DNA from: an uncultured Pseudomonadota bacterium
GTDB taxonomy: Bacteria; Pseudomonadota; Gammaproteobacteria; Burkholderiales; JALYOK01
Length of the DNA stretch: 64,000 nucleotides
Assembly: GCA_902826775.1 (NCBI GenBank)
Contig: CADEHE010000012.1
Coordinates: forward strand, 1 to 64,000
Reading direction: 5' to 3'
Shown here: positions 9,660-18,419 of the stretch, piece by piece
How positions within the stretch are numbered: the first letter of the stretch is position 1
How the letters are laid out: each line of letters begins with the position of its first letter
The notes under the pieces: generated by a model
Told to the model about the DNA's origin: nothing
What the model saw: only the letters and a program-made list of their open reading frames with translations
Databases searched by the model: none
Program-made: the position numbers and the translations under genes

Positions 9660-10898
9660 ATGTTTGCACACCTGATGATTGGGAAAATAGTCGCGAGCAG
9701 TTCGCGTTTGCGAATTGGGCATGCTTTGAAGCAGTGCATCATAGCGTTTGCCCTGGCATTGCTGCCGGAGTCAGTTCTAGGGCAGACGTTCGATAGCACT
9801 TCAGACGGCTCCGACGGCGCTCTCAATCTAACCGTGCCTGGCGTGGTCGAATTCAATCCGGGGGCCTCCAATCCGAAACTGGATGCAAATGGTGATGGGA
9901 TCTTTCACTTCACCAGCATCAACATAGGGCCTGGCGTCACGGTTCGCTTAGGATCACGTTTCCTCAATGGGTCGGTATTCTGGCTAGCTTCCGGCGCGGT
10001 AACTATCGATGGCACGATCGACTTGAGCGGTGAAAGCGGACCCGACTTGGGGCCGAACGGTGTTCCGCTATTGGCTGCGCCCGGAGCGGGCGGATTTCCC
10101 GGTGGGGTGAAGCAGCAAGCGGGCTTCGGTCCGACTGGCGGAAGCCCCGGGTTTCCGTTCAACGCGTCCTGCTTTATCCAAGCAGCCGGAGGGGGTGGGC
10201 CTTCCAATGCATTTCTACTGCCGCTGCTGGGAGGATCAGGCGGCGGCGGAGGCACAAACGGTGGGAGTGGGGCTGCAGGCGGTGGGGCGCTGCTGATCGC
10301 GAGCTCAGTGTCGATTAGTGTCAACGGAACGATCCGGGCGGATGGAGGCGCCAATCCATTTGGGAGCATTGGCGGTGACGGCGGAGGAGGTGCGATTCGC
10401 TTGGTTGCGCCCACGATCAGTGGCGCTGGAACTTTATCCGCAAAGGGAACCGGCAATGAGATTACAAGGGGGCAGTGCCTGACGCACGGCATGGGAGCAT
10501 CCGGCGTAATCCGGCTCGAAGCATTTCAGCACGGCTTCGCCGGAACGGCACAACCAACGCCGATTCGCGTTTCGCCTTTCGCGCTCTTCCTGCCCCCGAA
10601 TCTCCCGCGCATTCGCGTGGTAAGCGCAGACGGACAACCCGTGAAGGCCGATCCGACCGGCTCTTTCTCGTTCCCGGATGTCGCTATCAACAAGGCGACC
10701 GCGGTGCCGGTCGTTATCGAGGCGCAGAATATACCTGCTGGGACCGTGGCACAGCTCTTCATATTTTCAGAGAACGGATCTGATCAAATCGTGAACTCGT
10801 CTCCGTTGGTTACCACAACTGCGCCATCTCTACGCGCAACGGCAACTGTTCTACTGCCACCCGGATTTTCACGAGGGTTCGTCAGAGCAAAGTGGTAG
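9660..10898 (+). CDS. secreted glycine-rich protein
   Basis: The ATG at 9660 is preferred because GAGAG lies about 8 bases before it. An ATG at 9639, overlapping the upstream stop codon, is the alternative. An N-terminal hydrophobic stretch (CIIAFALALLPESVLG) fits a signal peptide. The middle is rich in glycine (GGSGGGGGTNGGSGAAGGG) with a beta-rich segment (SVSISVNGTIRADGG), a pattern seen in bacterial surface and adhesin-like proteins. The last 130 residues look like an Ig-like beta domain. It is in tight array with the preceding secreted protein, so the two are probably co-transcribed. No enzymatic motif was seen. Confidence 0.7.
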   Translation: MFAHLMIGKIVASSSRLRIGHALKQCIIAFALALLPESVLGQTFDSTSDGSDGALNLTVPGVVEFNPGASNPKLDANGDGIFHFTSINIGPGVTVRLGSRFLNGSVFWLASGAVTIDGTIDLSGESGPDLGPNGVPLLAAPGAGGFPGGVKQQAGFGPTGGSPGFPFNASCFIQAAGGGGPSNAFLLPLLGGSGGGGGTNGGSGAAGGGALLIASSVSISVNGTIRADGGANPFGSIGGDGGGGAIRLVAPTISGAGTLSAKGTGNEITRGQCLTHGMGASGVIRLEAFQHGFAGTAQPTPIRVSPFALFLPPNLPRIRVVSADGQPVKADPTGSFSFPDVAINKATAVPVVIEAQNIPAGTVAQLFIFSENGSDQIVNSSPLVTTTAPSLRATATVLLPPGFSRGFVRAKW

Positions 10899-10925
10899 TT
10901 TTCTTAGGTGATTGGGGAGAACAAT

Positions 10926-11642
10926 ATGATAGGAACAACCGTACTCGCAAAAGGCGCGCGGCGCGTGGCAGTTGGCGCTGCGTTTTGGTTTTGTAACACC
11001 GCCTCGTTTGCGACCCCGGTTTTTGAATCCGCTGCCGACGCAGGAACCGGCTGTTCAGTCGGCGGTAGAGCAGTTGATGCCGCCAGCTACGTGGCAGCGC
11101 GGTTTAGCCTCGCTAACACAACCCAGATAAATGGACTGGGCGGACGTGTCTGTGGGTTCCCTGGCCTCGATAGTTCATTGTTTGTAGCCATTGTTCCGCT
11201 TGCAACGCCAACTTCGCTGCCGACGTCTACACCCTCTACGCTCGCCGGCGAGGCGCTGTTTAGTGGTGTGTTTACTGCTCCCTCGACCAGTGGTGACGTA
11301 TTTGCGCCAGCGTCGTTCAGTCTTGCCGCGGGCGACTACGCAATTGTCATGGGAAGCGAGCTGTTCGGCGCAACGGGAACGGGTTACCTGCCGGATGACA
11401 ATAGTGATTTTGCATCCAGCTCTTACTTCTTTGCTGCTGACGACGGGCAAGGCTTCACCGCCTGGACGGACGGCATTGTCGCCAATGTGCGCTTAGTAGT
11501 GAACGGCGTGCCGACTGTGTCTGAACCAGGAGCGATTTTCCTGTTGTTTGCGGGTCTGATAGCGTTGTGCGGCGGCAGGACTTTGGAAAATTCGCGCGGC
11601 CGGCGTGTGCCCGGTGGCGCTATAGCTACAAGCAAACGATAG
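10926..11642 (+). CDS. PEP-CTERM-type secreted protein
   Basis: The ATG at 10926 follows GGGGAG at good spacing; the GTG at 10908 is a poorer start. A signal peptide is followed by a beta-rich domain with a few cysteines. The C-terminus has the tripartite PEP-CTERM layout: SEPGA, then a hydrophobic helix (IFLLFAGLIALCGG), then an arginine-rich tail (ENSRGRRVPGG). Such proteins are processed by an exosortase and placed at the cell surface or in exopolysaccharide. No exosortase gene lies in this window. The motif is SEP instead of VPEP, so the sorting call is likely but not certain. Confidence 0.7.
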   Translation: MIGTTVLAKGARRVAVGAAFWFCNTASFATPVFESAADAGTGCSVGGRAVDAASYVAARFSLANTTQINGLGGRVCGFPGLDSSLFVAIVPLATPTSLPTSTPSTLAGEALFSGVFTAPSTSGDVFAPASFSLAAGDYAIVMGSELFGATGTGYLPDDNSDFASSSYFFAADDGQGFTAWTDGIVANVRLVVNGVPTVSEPGAIFLLFAGLIALCGGRTLENSRGRRVPGGAIATSKR

Positions 11643-11674
11643 AAAATCGTCACGCGTAAGGGGGCGGTGCCGCT

Positions 11675-12994
11675 ATGACGGGTGATGCTAAACCGGCTTG
11701 TGTATGTAGCTTCGCGTTCTGGGCGGCGCTGTCGGCTGCGTGCGCCTGCGGCGATCCTCAGGCACCTATGCGAACCGGATTGCTGCGGCCTATTGTTGCC
11801 GACATGGCCATTATTGCAAAGAGCTTATCCGGCATTGTCGCTGGCTCACATGCACAAGAAGAGCTTGATGCTGCGAAATATTTTGCCGACACGAAAGTTC
11901 GGAAGATTCCCGTTAGCCAACGTGCGAGCCTGGTTGTGCGTTGGAATCGAGTTGCGCGCGATCTGGTCAAGAAACATGCGGCCGTTCCCCTAATCGCTTC
12001 GCGCGTTTACGCACTATTGAGCGTAACGCAGGCCGATGCCTTGTGCGTCGTCGAGGAACTTCAAGGGCGCCCTCGCATGGATCGCACGCAGACTGCGCAG
12101 TCGCGTGATAGTGCAGTCGGCTCCTTCGATCAAAAGGTGATATCGACAGCGAGCCGAACGGTTCTTGCGCATCTGTACCCCGAGGACTCGGAGTATCTTG
12201 CGAGCGTGCAAGATGAAACTGTTTCCGGGTTCGACGAATCTGGCGAAGCGGTCGGTCGCGAGGTGGCGCGACAGGTGATCCAACGCGCGAAATCCGATGG
12301 TCACGATTTGTCTTGGTCTGGCGTGGCGCCGAAAGGAAGCGGTGTTTGGTCTTCCTGGCTCGGTCAGCCGCCGTTATTGCCTGCCTGGCAAAGCGTTCGC
12401 CCTTGGGTGCTGAGGGATGCAAAGCAAGTATTGTTGCCACCGCCTCCCAGAATTGATTCTTTGGAATTCACGGCTGCGTTAGCCGAGGTGCGCAGAATCT
12501 CGGATACACGTACCACTGAGCAGCGACGAATTGCCGAATACTGGGCGGACGCTGCCGGGACCTATACGCCGCCTGGGCGGTGGAATGAAATTGCCGAAGC
12601 GATGATTCTCGAACACCACTTCAACAGGCGCGAAAGCGCGCGGGTCTTCGCTCTACTCAATATCGCGATGATGGATGCCGGCATCGCCGCTTGGTACAAC
12701 AAATATCACTATTGGCTTGCGCGACCGTCGCAAATGGATCCGGCGATCACGCTGCCGATCGGGCTGCCGAATTTTCCTGCGTACCCTTCTGGGCATGCCG
12801 CGTTTTCTGGGGCGGCTGCGGCGGTGCTATCGGAGGTGTTCCCCCAAGAAGCCGCTGCGTTGCAAGCGATGGCCGAGGAAGCGGCCGCGTCACGCGTTTA
12901 CGGCGGAATACATTATCGATTTGATGGCGAACAGGGGCTGGTTTTGGGCCGCAGAATTGCGACCGTCGTGTCGGAGTGGGAAGCATCGCGCTAA
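11675..12994 (+). CDS. PAP2 / vanadium-dependent haloperoxidase-like protein
   Basis: The three phosphate/vanadate-binding motifs of the PAP2-haloperoxidase superfamily are present in order: KYHYWLARP (Lys about 343, Arg about 350), YPSGHAAFSG (about 369-378) and SRVYGGIHYRFD (about 405-416, with Arg and the catalytic His). The N-terminus has a hydrophobic stretch that could be a signal peptide, so the protein is probably exported. Enzymes of this fold either remove phosphate from lipids or other substrates or, with vanadate, oxidise halides; the sequence alone does not decide which. The length of 439 residues suits the vanadium-haloperoxidase-like bacterial group better than short membrane PAP2 phosphatases. 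It follows the PEP-CTERM gene after 32 bp and may be in the same transcript. Confidence 0.8.
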   Translation: MTGDAKPACVCSFAFWAALSAACACGDPQAPMRTGLLRPIVADMAIIAKSLSGIVAGSHAQEELDAAKYFADTKVRKIPVSQRASLVVRWNRVARDLVKKHAAVPLIASRVYALLSVTQADALCVVEELQGRPRMDRTQTAQSRDSAVGSFDQKVISTASRTVLAHLYPEDSEYLASVQDETVSGFDESGEAVGREVARQVIQRAKSDGHDLSWSGVAPKGSGVWSSWLGQPPLLPAWQSVRPWVLRDAKQVLLPPPPRIDSLEFTAALAEVRRISDTRTTEQRRIAEYWADAAGTYTPPGRWNEIAEAMILEHHFNRRESARVFALLNIAMMDAGIAAWYNKYHYWLARPSQMDPAITLPIGLPNFPAYPSGHAAFSGAAAAVLSEVFPQEAAALQAMAEEAAASRVYGGIHYRFDGEQGLVLGRRIATVVSEWEASR

Positions 12995-13263
12995 AGAAAG
13001 CAGGCGCAGAAGTGCTTGTTGCGTACCGATTCCAGCGGCATGTGCAGCCGCTACCGTCATTCGACAGCGAACGTGCGCCAGTGGCATCTCGCCCGCCAAA
13101 GTAGCACTCATTTGCCACTTTCATAGTGTCAGGCCATCGATGGAAATATTGATACCAAAGGCGCGGCGCGAGCATGAAGTGCATCATGGCTAGTCAAACT
13201 CCCCCCGCTTTTGGGCTCATGCGATGAGAGTGTGACAACCAAACCAAGAAAAGCCCTGGTCCG
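12995..13263. other. intergenic region
   Basis: This is noncoding sequence after the PAP2-like gene. No hairpin terminator, promoter or gene could be supported. The next recognisable item is the small minus-strand reading frame at 13264-13416, followed by about 480 further bases in which nothing was seen. Confidence 0.4.
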
Positions 13264-13416
13264 CTAGTCGTTGTCGCTACTCGTGCTCGATCTGTAGGTT
13301 GATTCGCCGTAGTCGTCGAGCCATTCCGCCAACAGGCATATACACACGAACACGATCAACGCTATGAGTTCAAATGGAGCCCACAACCACGATTTCACCT
13401 GTTCAATCCAACGCAT
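13264..13416 (-). CDS. putative 50-residue single-pass membrane protein
   Basis: The minus strand has an ATG at 13416 with a GGGGG run about 8 bases upstream, and reads 50 codons to a TAG. The product begins MRWIEQVKSWLWAPFE, then has one clear hydrophobic helix (LIALIVFVCICLLAEWL, about residues 17-33), then an acidic and serine-rich tail (SSTSSDND). Length, charge distribution and a single helix are typical of small inner-membrane proteins. It lies alone in the 900-bp gap between the PAP2-like gene and the STAND regulator and points away from both. No family is recognised. Confidence 0.4.
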   Translation of the reverse strand: MRWIEQVKSWLWAPFELIALIVFVCICLLAEWLDDYGESTYRSSTSSDND

Positions 13417-13898
13417 AACGCCCCCGTTTACTTTGGCTCACACACCTGAATCTTGCCGCCGCAGACGTAGAAAAGCCAATAACTGAAGATAAGATGTGAC
13501 GATTTTTGACATTCGACAGGTTGCAGCCGCGAGGCATTGCAACACCTGTGTGCCGCTAGCCGAGTGCGCTGGATCGCCGGCGCGGTAACCGAATGCGGGA
13601 GTTTTATCAGATGAGAAGCCGGGGCAGGGGAACCGGTCTACAGCGAGACGATTGCGAAGATCGCGGAAGAGGTGCCCACATAGCGAAACGGAATTCGCCG
13701 ATGGCGACCACGCATTTACTGCCGTTTTGAAGAGCGAACTTGACGCTCATCTCAGCTGGCAAATCGAGTTTGAACGGTCAGAAGTCGCCATTCACTTTTC
13801 GCGACGCCGCGCTCAACGATGCATTGGCACTACCAGATTGTCGCGAGCGATAAGCCCTCGAATGCCAGACCACAAGATCAAGCGAGGAAGCCGAGTCG

Positions 13899-16800
13899 TT
13901 AACGAATCAGCCGAACCATCGCCTCGATATCTAACGACGGTCGAATTCCAAGCACGATCGAAAGGATCTGCCGGCACCTTCGGTAAGTGTTCAATGCGCT
14001 GACCGAGTCGCCCGCGCGGATATACAGATCGATCACCCTTCGGTAGATGTCCTCCGCCAGATTGTCGAGATCGAGTGCCCGCAAGTACAACTGCAAAGCG
14101 GTGGTCTTCGCCGCGCCGTCTTCCAATGTCTTACCGAGGCTCAACACGGTCCGATGGAACTTTGCCCTAAGCCGATCGCGTGTCACGGCAAGCCCGCTCC
14201 ATTCAGCGTCCTCCGGCAGGAAGTGTCCGCGGTAGAGGCGCAATAACTGTTGCCCGTGTGCTTCGATGCAACTTAGACCAACTGATGAATCGTCCGCGAT
14301 GATCTTATCCGCGAACTCCTCGAACGTCGCCGCATCCGTCCAACAAAGCTCGGGGTTTAGCGACAGGCTTTGGTCACGCGAAATGATGGTTTCATCCGCG
14401 CCAAGCAACTTTCGAAGTCGATGAATAGCTGCCTTCAGGGCATTCTGTGCCCCGTCGCCGTCCAGATCGTCCCATAGTGCTTGCACGAGAGACTCAACGC
14501 GCATTCCGTGAGCACCGGCTCCAGCTAAGAGCTTCAGTAGCGCCAAAGCTTGTCTCGGTGTCTTGCGCTCAGCTTGGTAAGGGACTGCGTCACGCCATAG
14601 TTCGAAGCGTCCCAACGTGAAGATCTTTATGAGCCAAGGCCATTCCTCACAGTTTCGCGACGGCGCCGTTAGCGAGCGCTTCTTGATGAGCTCCATCGTA
14701 TATTGAGGTTCGATGCCGAGCCGCAATGCGTGTGCGCAAAGGCTCGACATCATCGCGGAAATCCATTGCGCCGAACTGATTTGGTTGTGCGCGCGGCCAA
14801 TCTCAAAAGCTTGGGCCAAAAGGGCCCTGCCATGCACTTGGTCTCCTGCACCGAAGGCGCTTTCCGACTCGACGCATAGGAGCGAAAAATCAAACAGAGG
14901 GCTCTGTGTGCCGGCAATCTCGTTGCGGATGCGGGCAATACACCGCAACGCCTCGTGTTGGCGTGATAGACGGTTAAGCGCGATGGCTTTACCGAGTAAC
15001 AAATGCACCTCAAAATTGGGCACGCCAAGAGCGCCAGAGAACTCTTGAGCACGTTCTATGTCACGCAGGCTTGCTTGGGCATCGCCGTGCAAGAGACTCA
15101 GCCACGAGCGCTCCCACAGATACATTGCGATTTCGATGGGCGAGCCGCTGCTTGGAATGTGTGCTAGTTCAGTGCAGAGGCTTTGAGCCTGAGCAACATC
15201 TCCGGCTGCCAGAAACGCGTAAAGCCGGTACAGATTAAGCTTGTCCTTGACGACGACGAGCCCATTCGCGTCCACCACTTCGTGCCCTTGTGGACCCGCT
15301 GTGAGCGCGAGCGCGGTGTTACCCAACAAGATACCGTTGCAGCACAGCGCGATTTTCCACCAGGATTGGTACAGCGGCGCAACTGCTGCCGTGAGGCTCA
15401 TCGGTTGAATGACGTTAACGATTCGCTGGGCGACTGTATGGTTGCCCCACCAGCTCGAAGCGTGGAGCATGAAGGCCGCTGTGCCTACTTTGGCGCCCGC
15501 GTCGAAGGGTTCGGCGAACAACGATTGCAGCCGTGTGACGCACGGCTCTAGCAGCGGATGGCGCGGGTGATGGTAGACAAGCAATATCAGAAAACTGGAA
15601 AGCACGTGAAACTCAATCTCATGCGAAGGCCACTGCGGATGGTTGGCCAACAACTGCTCAAGGACGGCGATCCACTTTCCGGCAGGCGCGAAGCTGACGT
15701 ATTCAAAGAATAGACCGTTGGCAAAACCTGACGCCGCCAATGCTTGGCCAAGTGGGTCTTCCGCTTGCAGGAATTGCCCATGAGCGGTTTCGAAGAGTAT
15801 CTGCGAACCCTTGGGGTCCGCGGCGAGTAAAGAAACGCCGTGCCAGTAGGGCAGCCAACCAGAACTCTCGTATGCACTAGGCGGCAAGCTGGTGATCCAG
15901 GTGAGCAGCGTTTGCCAGCGGCCTTCCTTAATGAGTGCCGGCGCCTGTGTCACGACTAAGCCGGCGACGCCCTGCCAGTCTTGGGCGTTGCGATAGAGTG
16001 CGCATGCCTGCTCGATGTGTCCTGCCGTGGCGAGCGCTTTGCCGGCGCTCTGCCTTACTCGCCGTCTGGTTTCGCTATCCCAAATCTGCTCGCATCGATT
16101 CAGGAGAAATGCCCTGAACAAAGCATGGAACGCATACTGAAAAGGCGGGCCGGCACGCCGATCGACAAAAAGGCGCCGGCGAAACATGCTTTCGAGCAGC
16201 TGCACGGCGCCGGCATTACCGGTGATGGCTTCGACATCTGCCAGCGTCATGGTGGGCAGGTGCGCGAGTTCCAGCAGCACGCGCTGATCCGACGCGGAGG
16301 CATGCTTGAACAGAAGTTCAGCGAAATAGTTAAATACGGTCTCCATCGAATCGCCGCGATCAATGCGATTGACCTGGCCAGTGCGACGCAGGCGCTCCAG
16401 CATCAACGTAACCCCAGCGGCCCAACCTTGCGTTTCGGCGTGTACTTCGCGGGTTGTTTCGTCACTCAAGCTCAGATCGAGCGCTGCGATCTTGCTGGTT
16501 TCTTCAAGAGTAAGTTGTAAATCCTCCCAATCGATCACGGTAACCAGCCGGTTTGCTTGCAACCTGGAGTACTCGGCTGGCGGATCGCCACGGCTGATCA
16601 CTACGACATTCATGTCCTGCGGTAGATCTTCGATCGCTGCGCGCAGCAGCGCGTGGATGGGGGCATCGTCGGGCACGTCCTGATAGTTGTCGAACACCAT
16701 CATCAACGGTGCCGGCAGAAGCTCGAAGCAGCTGCGTAACCATCGCCGAGAAAATCCCGCCAGGTCAGGCAGATACTCCGGGGTCAGGGTCGGCAACCGC

Positions 16801-17090
16801 GAATGCACTTGCTGGCGCTCCACTACGGGTTCGACGCTGCGTTGCAAGTAATGGAACCAAGTTGCGGGATCGGCGTCACCTTGGTCGAACTGGTACCAGG
16901 TGTGCGCCAGTTTCTTGCTATGCAAGTAACTTGCAAGTAGCGTGGTCTTGCCCGCGCCTGGTGGCCCGGAAATCCACAACAGCGGCCGTTCACGCGCGTC
17001 ATCAACTAAGTTGAACAAGCGCTTTCTCGGCACTACGCCCGAAAGTCTCGGTGCACTGGTCTTTGCTAGGCGTCTTAGCTTTGCGGCCAT
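13899..17090 (-). CDS. large STAND ATPase transcriptional regulator with C-terminal SARP/BTAD domains
   Basis: The 1,063-residue product starts with a P-loop ATPase domain of the MalT/STAND type (Walker A SGPPGAGKTT, residues 41-50; FDNYQD as the Walker B-like strand). A long helical, TPR-like middle region follows. From about residue 820 an OmpR-type winged helix (FTLGRFELW, ALLKLLAGAGAHGMRVESLV) leads into a complete BTAD domain (YRGHFLPEDAEW, YLRALDLDNLAEDIYRRVI). Such proteins act as ligand- and ATP-controlled activators. The paralogue at 18420-21422 lies beyond the DUF3237-type gene and points the other way. No strong ribosome site precedes the ATG at 17090. Ligand and targets are unknown. 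Confidence 0.85.
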   Translation of the reverse strand: MAAKLRRLAKTSAPRLSGVVPRKRLFNLVDDARERPLLWISGPPGAGKTTLLASYLHSKKLAHTWYQFDQGDADPATWFHYLQRSVEPVVERQQVHSRLPTLTPEYLPDLAGFSRRWLRSCFELLPAPLMMVFDNYQDVPDDAPIHALLRAAIEDLPQDMNVVVISRGDPPAEYSRLQANRLVTVIDWEDLQLTLEETSKIAALDLSLSDETTREVHAETQGWAAGVTLMLERLRRTGQVNRIDRGDSMETVFNYFAELLFKHASASDQRVLLELAHLPTMTLADVEAITGNAGAVQLLESMFRRRLFVDRRAGPPFQYAFHALFRAFLLNRCEQIWDSETRRRVRQSAGKALATAGHIEQACALYRNAQDWQGVAGLVVTQAPALIKEGRWQTLLTWITSLPPSAYESSGWLPYWHGVSLLAADPKGSQILFETAHGQFLQAEDPLGQALAASGFANGLFFEYVSFAPAGKWIAVLEQLLANHPQWPSHEIEFHVLSSFLILLVYHHPRHPLLEPCVTRLQSLFAEPFDAGAKVGTAAFMLHASSWWGNHTVAQRIVNVIQPMSLTAAVAPLYQSWWKIALCCNGILLGNTALALTAGPQGHEVVDANGLVVVKDKLNLYRLYAFLAAGDVAQAQSLCTELAHIPSSGSPIEIAMYLWERSWLSLLHGDAQASLRDIERAQEFSGALGVPNFEVHLLLGKAIALNRLSRQHEALRCIARIRNEIAGTQSPLFDFSLLCVESESAFGAGDQVHGRALLAQAFEIGRAHNQISSAQWISAMMSSLCAHALRLGIEPQYTMELIKKRSLTAPSRNCEEWPWLIKIFTLGRFELWRDAVPYQAERKTPRQALALLKLLAGAGAHGMRVESLVQALWDDLDGDGAQNALKAAIHRLRKLLGADETIISRDQSLSLNPELCWTDAATFEEFADKIIADDSSVGLSCIEAHGQQLLRLYRGHFLPEDAEWSGLAVTRDRLRAKFHRTVLSLGKTLEDGAAKTTALQLYLRALDLDNLAEDIYRRVIDLYIRAGDSVSALNTYRRCRQILSIVLGIRPSLDIEAMVRLIR

Positions 17091-17248
17091 TTGGTGACCC
17101 CGCTGATCGCGTTGAATGAGTGAGCGTGAAGTGTACGAGACCAGAGCAATCTCTCGGGTTTTGATTTCTTGTATCCGTAACCCATTCGTATCTTCTGCCT
17201 ACTTAAGCTGGGCTTCTGACGAGCTACCCCCACACCAAGGAGGCGATG

Positions 17249-17797
17249 ATGTCGAGATTGAGCAGCGCTTTGGCCGTTATGGTTTCGTGTCTTTTTAGCA
17301 ACTTCGTAGCAGCGGATGATTCCGCCGGCAGCAAACCAGCTAACCCGCCGACGCTGGAGTGGGTAATGGCGTACAACCATGGGTTCACGCCGCCCGAGAT
17401 CATCGGCCCCACTGCAGAGGGTTTGCGGTTCAACCTCCAAGTAAACGAAGGCTCCACGTTAGGGCCCAATTTGCCCGGCCGCATCTTACCGGGCGGTGCA
17501 GCGCGGGTGATCGTGCGCACAGACGGTGTCTGCACGTTTCAGGCTCACGCAACCGCAAAGACCGAGGACGGGGCGCTCTATCTTATTGAGGCCGAAGGCG
17601 CTTGCGATGCAGGGTCGGAGGGCTACAAGCAATTCATAGACGGTAAGGCGCCGCCGCTCATCAAGCTCTGGGTGGTTTCCAAAATGCGCAGTGCGCATCC
17701 CAAGTATGAGTGGCTGAACCGTCGACAGTTTGTGCAGTTTGGCGTGGCGGACATGAAAAATGGGACTGTTGCGTATGATGTCTATTCAATGAAATAG
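17249..17797 (+). CDS. DUF3237-family secreted protein
   Basis: AAGGAGG ends 5 bases before the ATG at 17249; the ATG at 17246 is too close. A signal peptide (ALAVMVSCLFSNFVAADD) is present. The mature part matches the DUF3237/UPF0311 pattern: a start such as LEWVMAYNHGF, a central GGAARVIVRTDG strand, and the hallmark C-terminal motif HPKYEWLNRRQFVQFG followed by VAYDVYSM. The family has no established biochemical role, and secreted members are less common than cytoplasmic ones. It sits between the two STAND-BTAD regulators and diverges from the first, so it could be a target of either. Confidence 0.75.
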   Translation: MSRLSSALAVMVSCLFSNFVAADDSAGSKPANPPTLEWVMAYNHGFTPPEIIGPTAEGLRFNLQVNEGSTLGPNLPGRILPGGAARVIVRTDGVCTFQAHATAKTEDGALYLIEAEGACDAGSEGYKQFIDGKAPPLIKLWVVSKMRSAHPKYEWLNRRQFVQFGVADMKNGTVAYDVYSMK

Positions 17798-18338
17798 GAA
17801 CGGGGGATGATGCAGCCTTTCCTTGAATTTTTTCGAAAACCGCGCTCAAGGTGGAGTGGCGAGAAGTGGAACGGGAATTAGAGATTGGACCAACGGGTGC
17901 ATCTGATGTACAGCTTTCCTTTGTCCCCATCACAAATCGAGCTGCACACTCGCCCACGCGGGAGATCTAGTTGAGGACTAAGAAAGGAGCAGCGTGAAGT
18001 CGTTACTGACGTCTTATCGGAACATGGCGCTTACGGTCTCGGATTTCCTTCTGCGATTAATTGTTAAGGGCGTAAGAGGCAGTGAGCCGCTAGTGTGGCT
18101 CACCATCACAAGACAAGATGAAGAAGGGATGCGGCCCGTGTGCCGGTAGTCGCAAATGAATTGTCGATGGTGCAACCCCCATCGTGCGACCGTATCGCAT
18201 GTAAAGTGGGGCACTCTACGTATCCGAAAGACCGATTTGGCACTGAGTCGGCGGCGGCGATCGAAGCCTAAGCAGGTGATGCGTGCATCTTTGTAGCTTG
18301 CCGGCCCAGGACTGCCACGTCTAGGATTCGACCAAATT
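17798..18338. other. intergenic region upstream of second STAND-BTAD regulator
   Basis: No gene is supported here. A minus-strand frame (18014-18484) runs through it and into the regulator gene, but it lacks a ribosome site and its composition looks noncoding. It may hold remnants of a mobile element. Confidence 0.35.
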
Positions 18339-18390
18339 TGAAACCAATATGAAACCACGTGCGGCGTAATCTGAAACCAGTAGGTAAAAT
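18339..18390 (+). promoter_or_regulatory. SARP-like direct-repeat operator and -10 box
   Basis: The 8-mer TGAAACCA occurs exactly three times, at 18339-18346, 18350-18357 and 18372-18379. The spacings are 11 and 22 bp, so all lie on one face of the helix. A TAAAAT box (18385-18390) starts 5 bases after the last repeat, and the regulator ATG is at 18420 behind GGGGGAAG. SARP-type activators of actinomycetes bind heptamer direct repeats with 11-bp period placed a few bases before the -10 box, and the downstream gene ends in such a domain. An alternative is that these are terminal repeats of a lost insertion sequence. Confidence 0.5.
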
Positions 18391-18419
18391 CTATCCAGCA
18401 TGCGCCTTGGGGGAAGACG

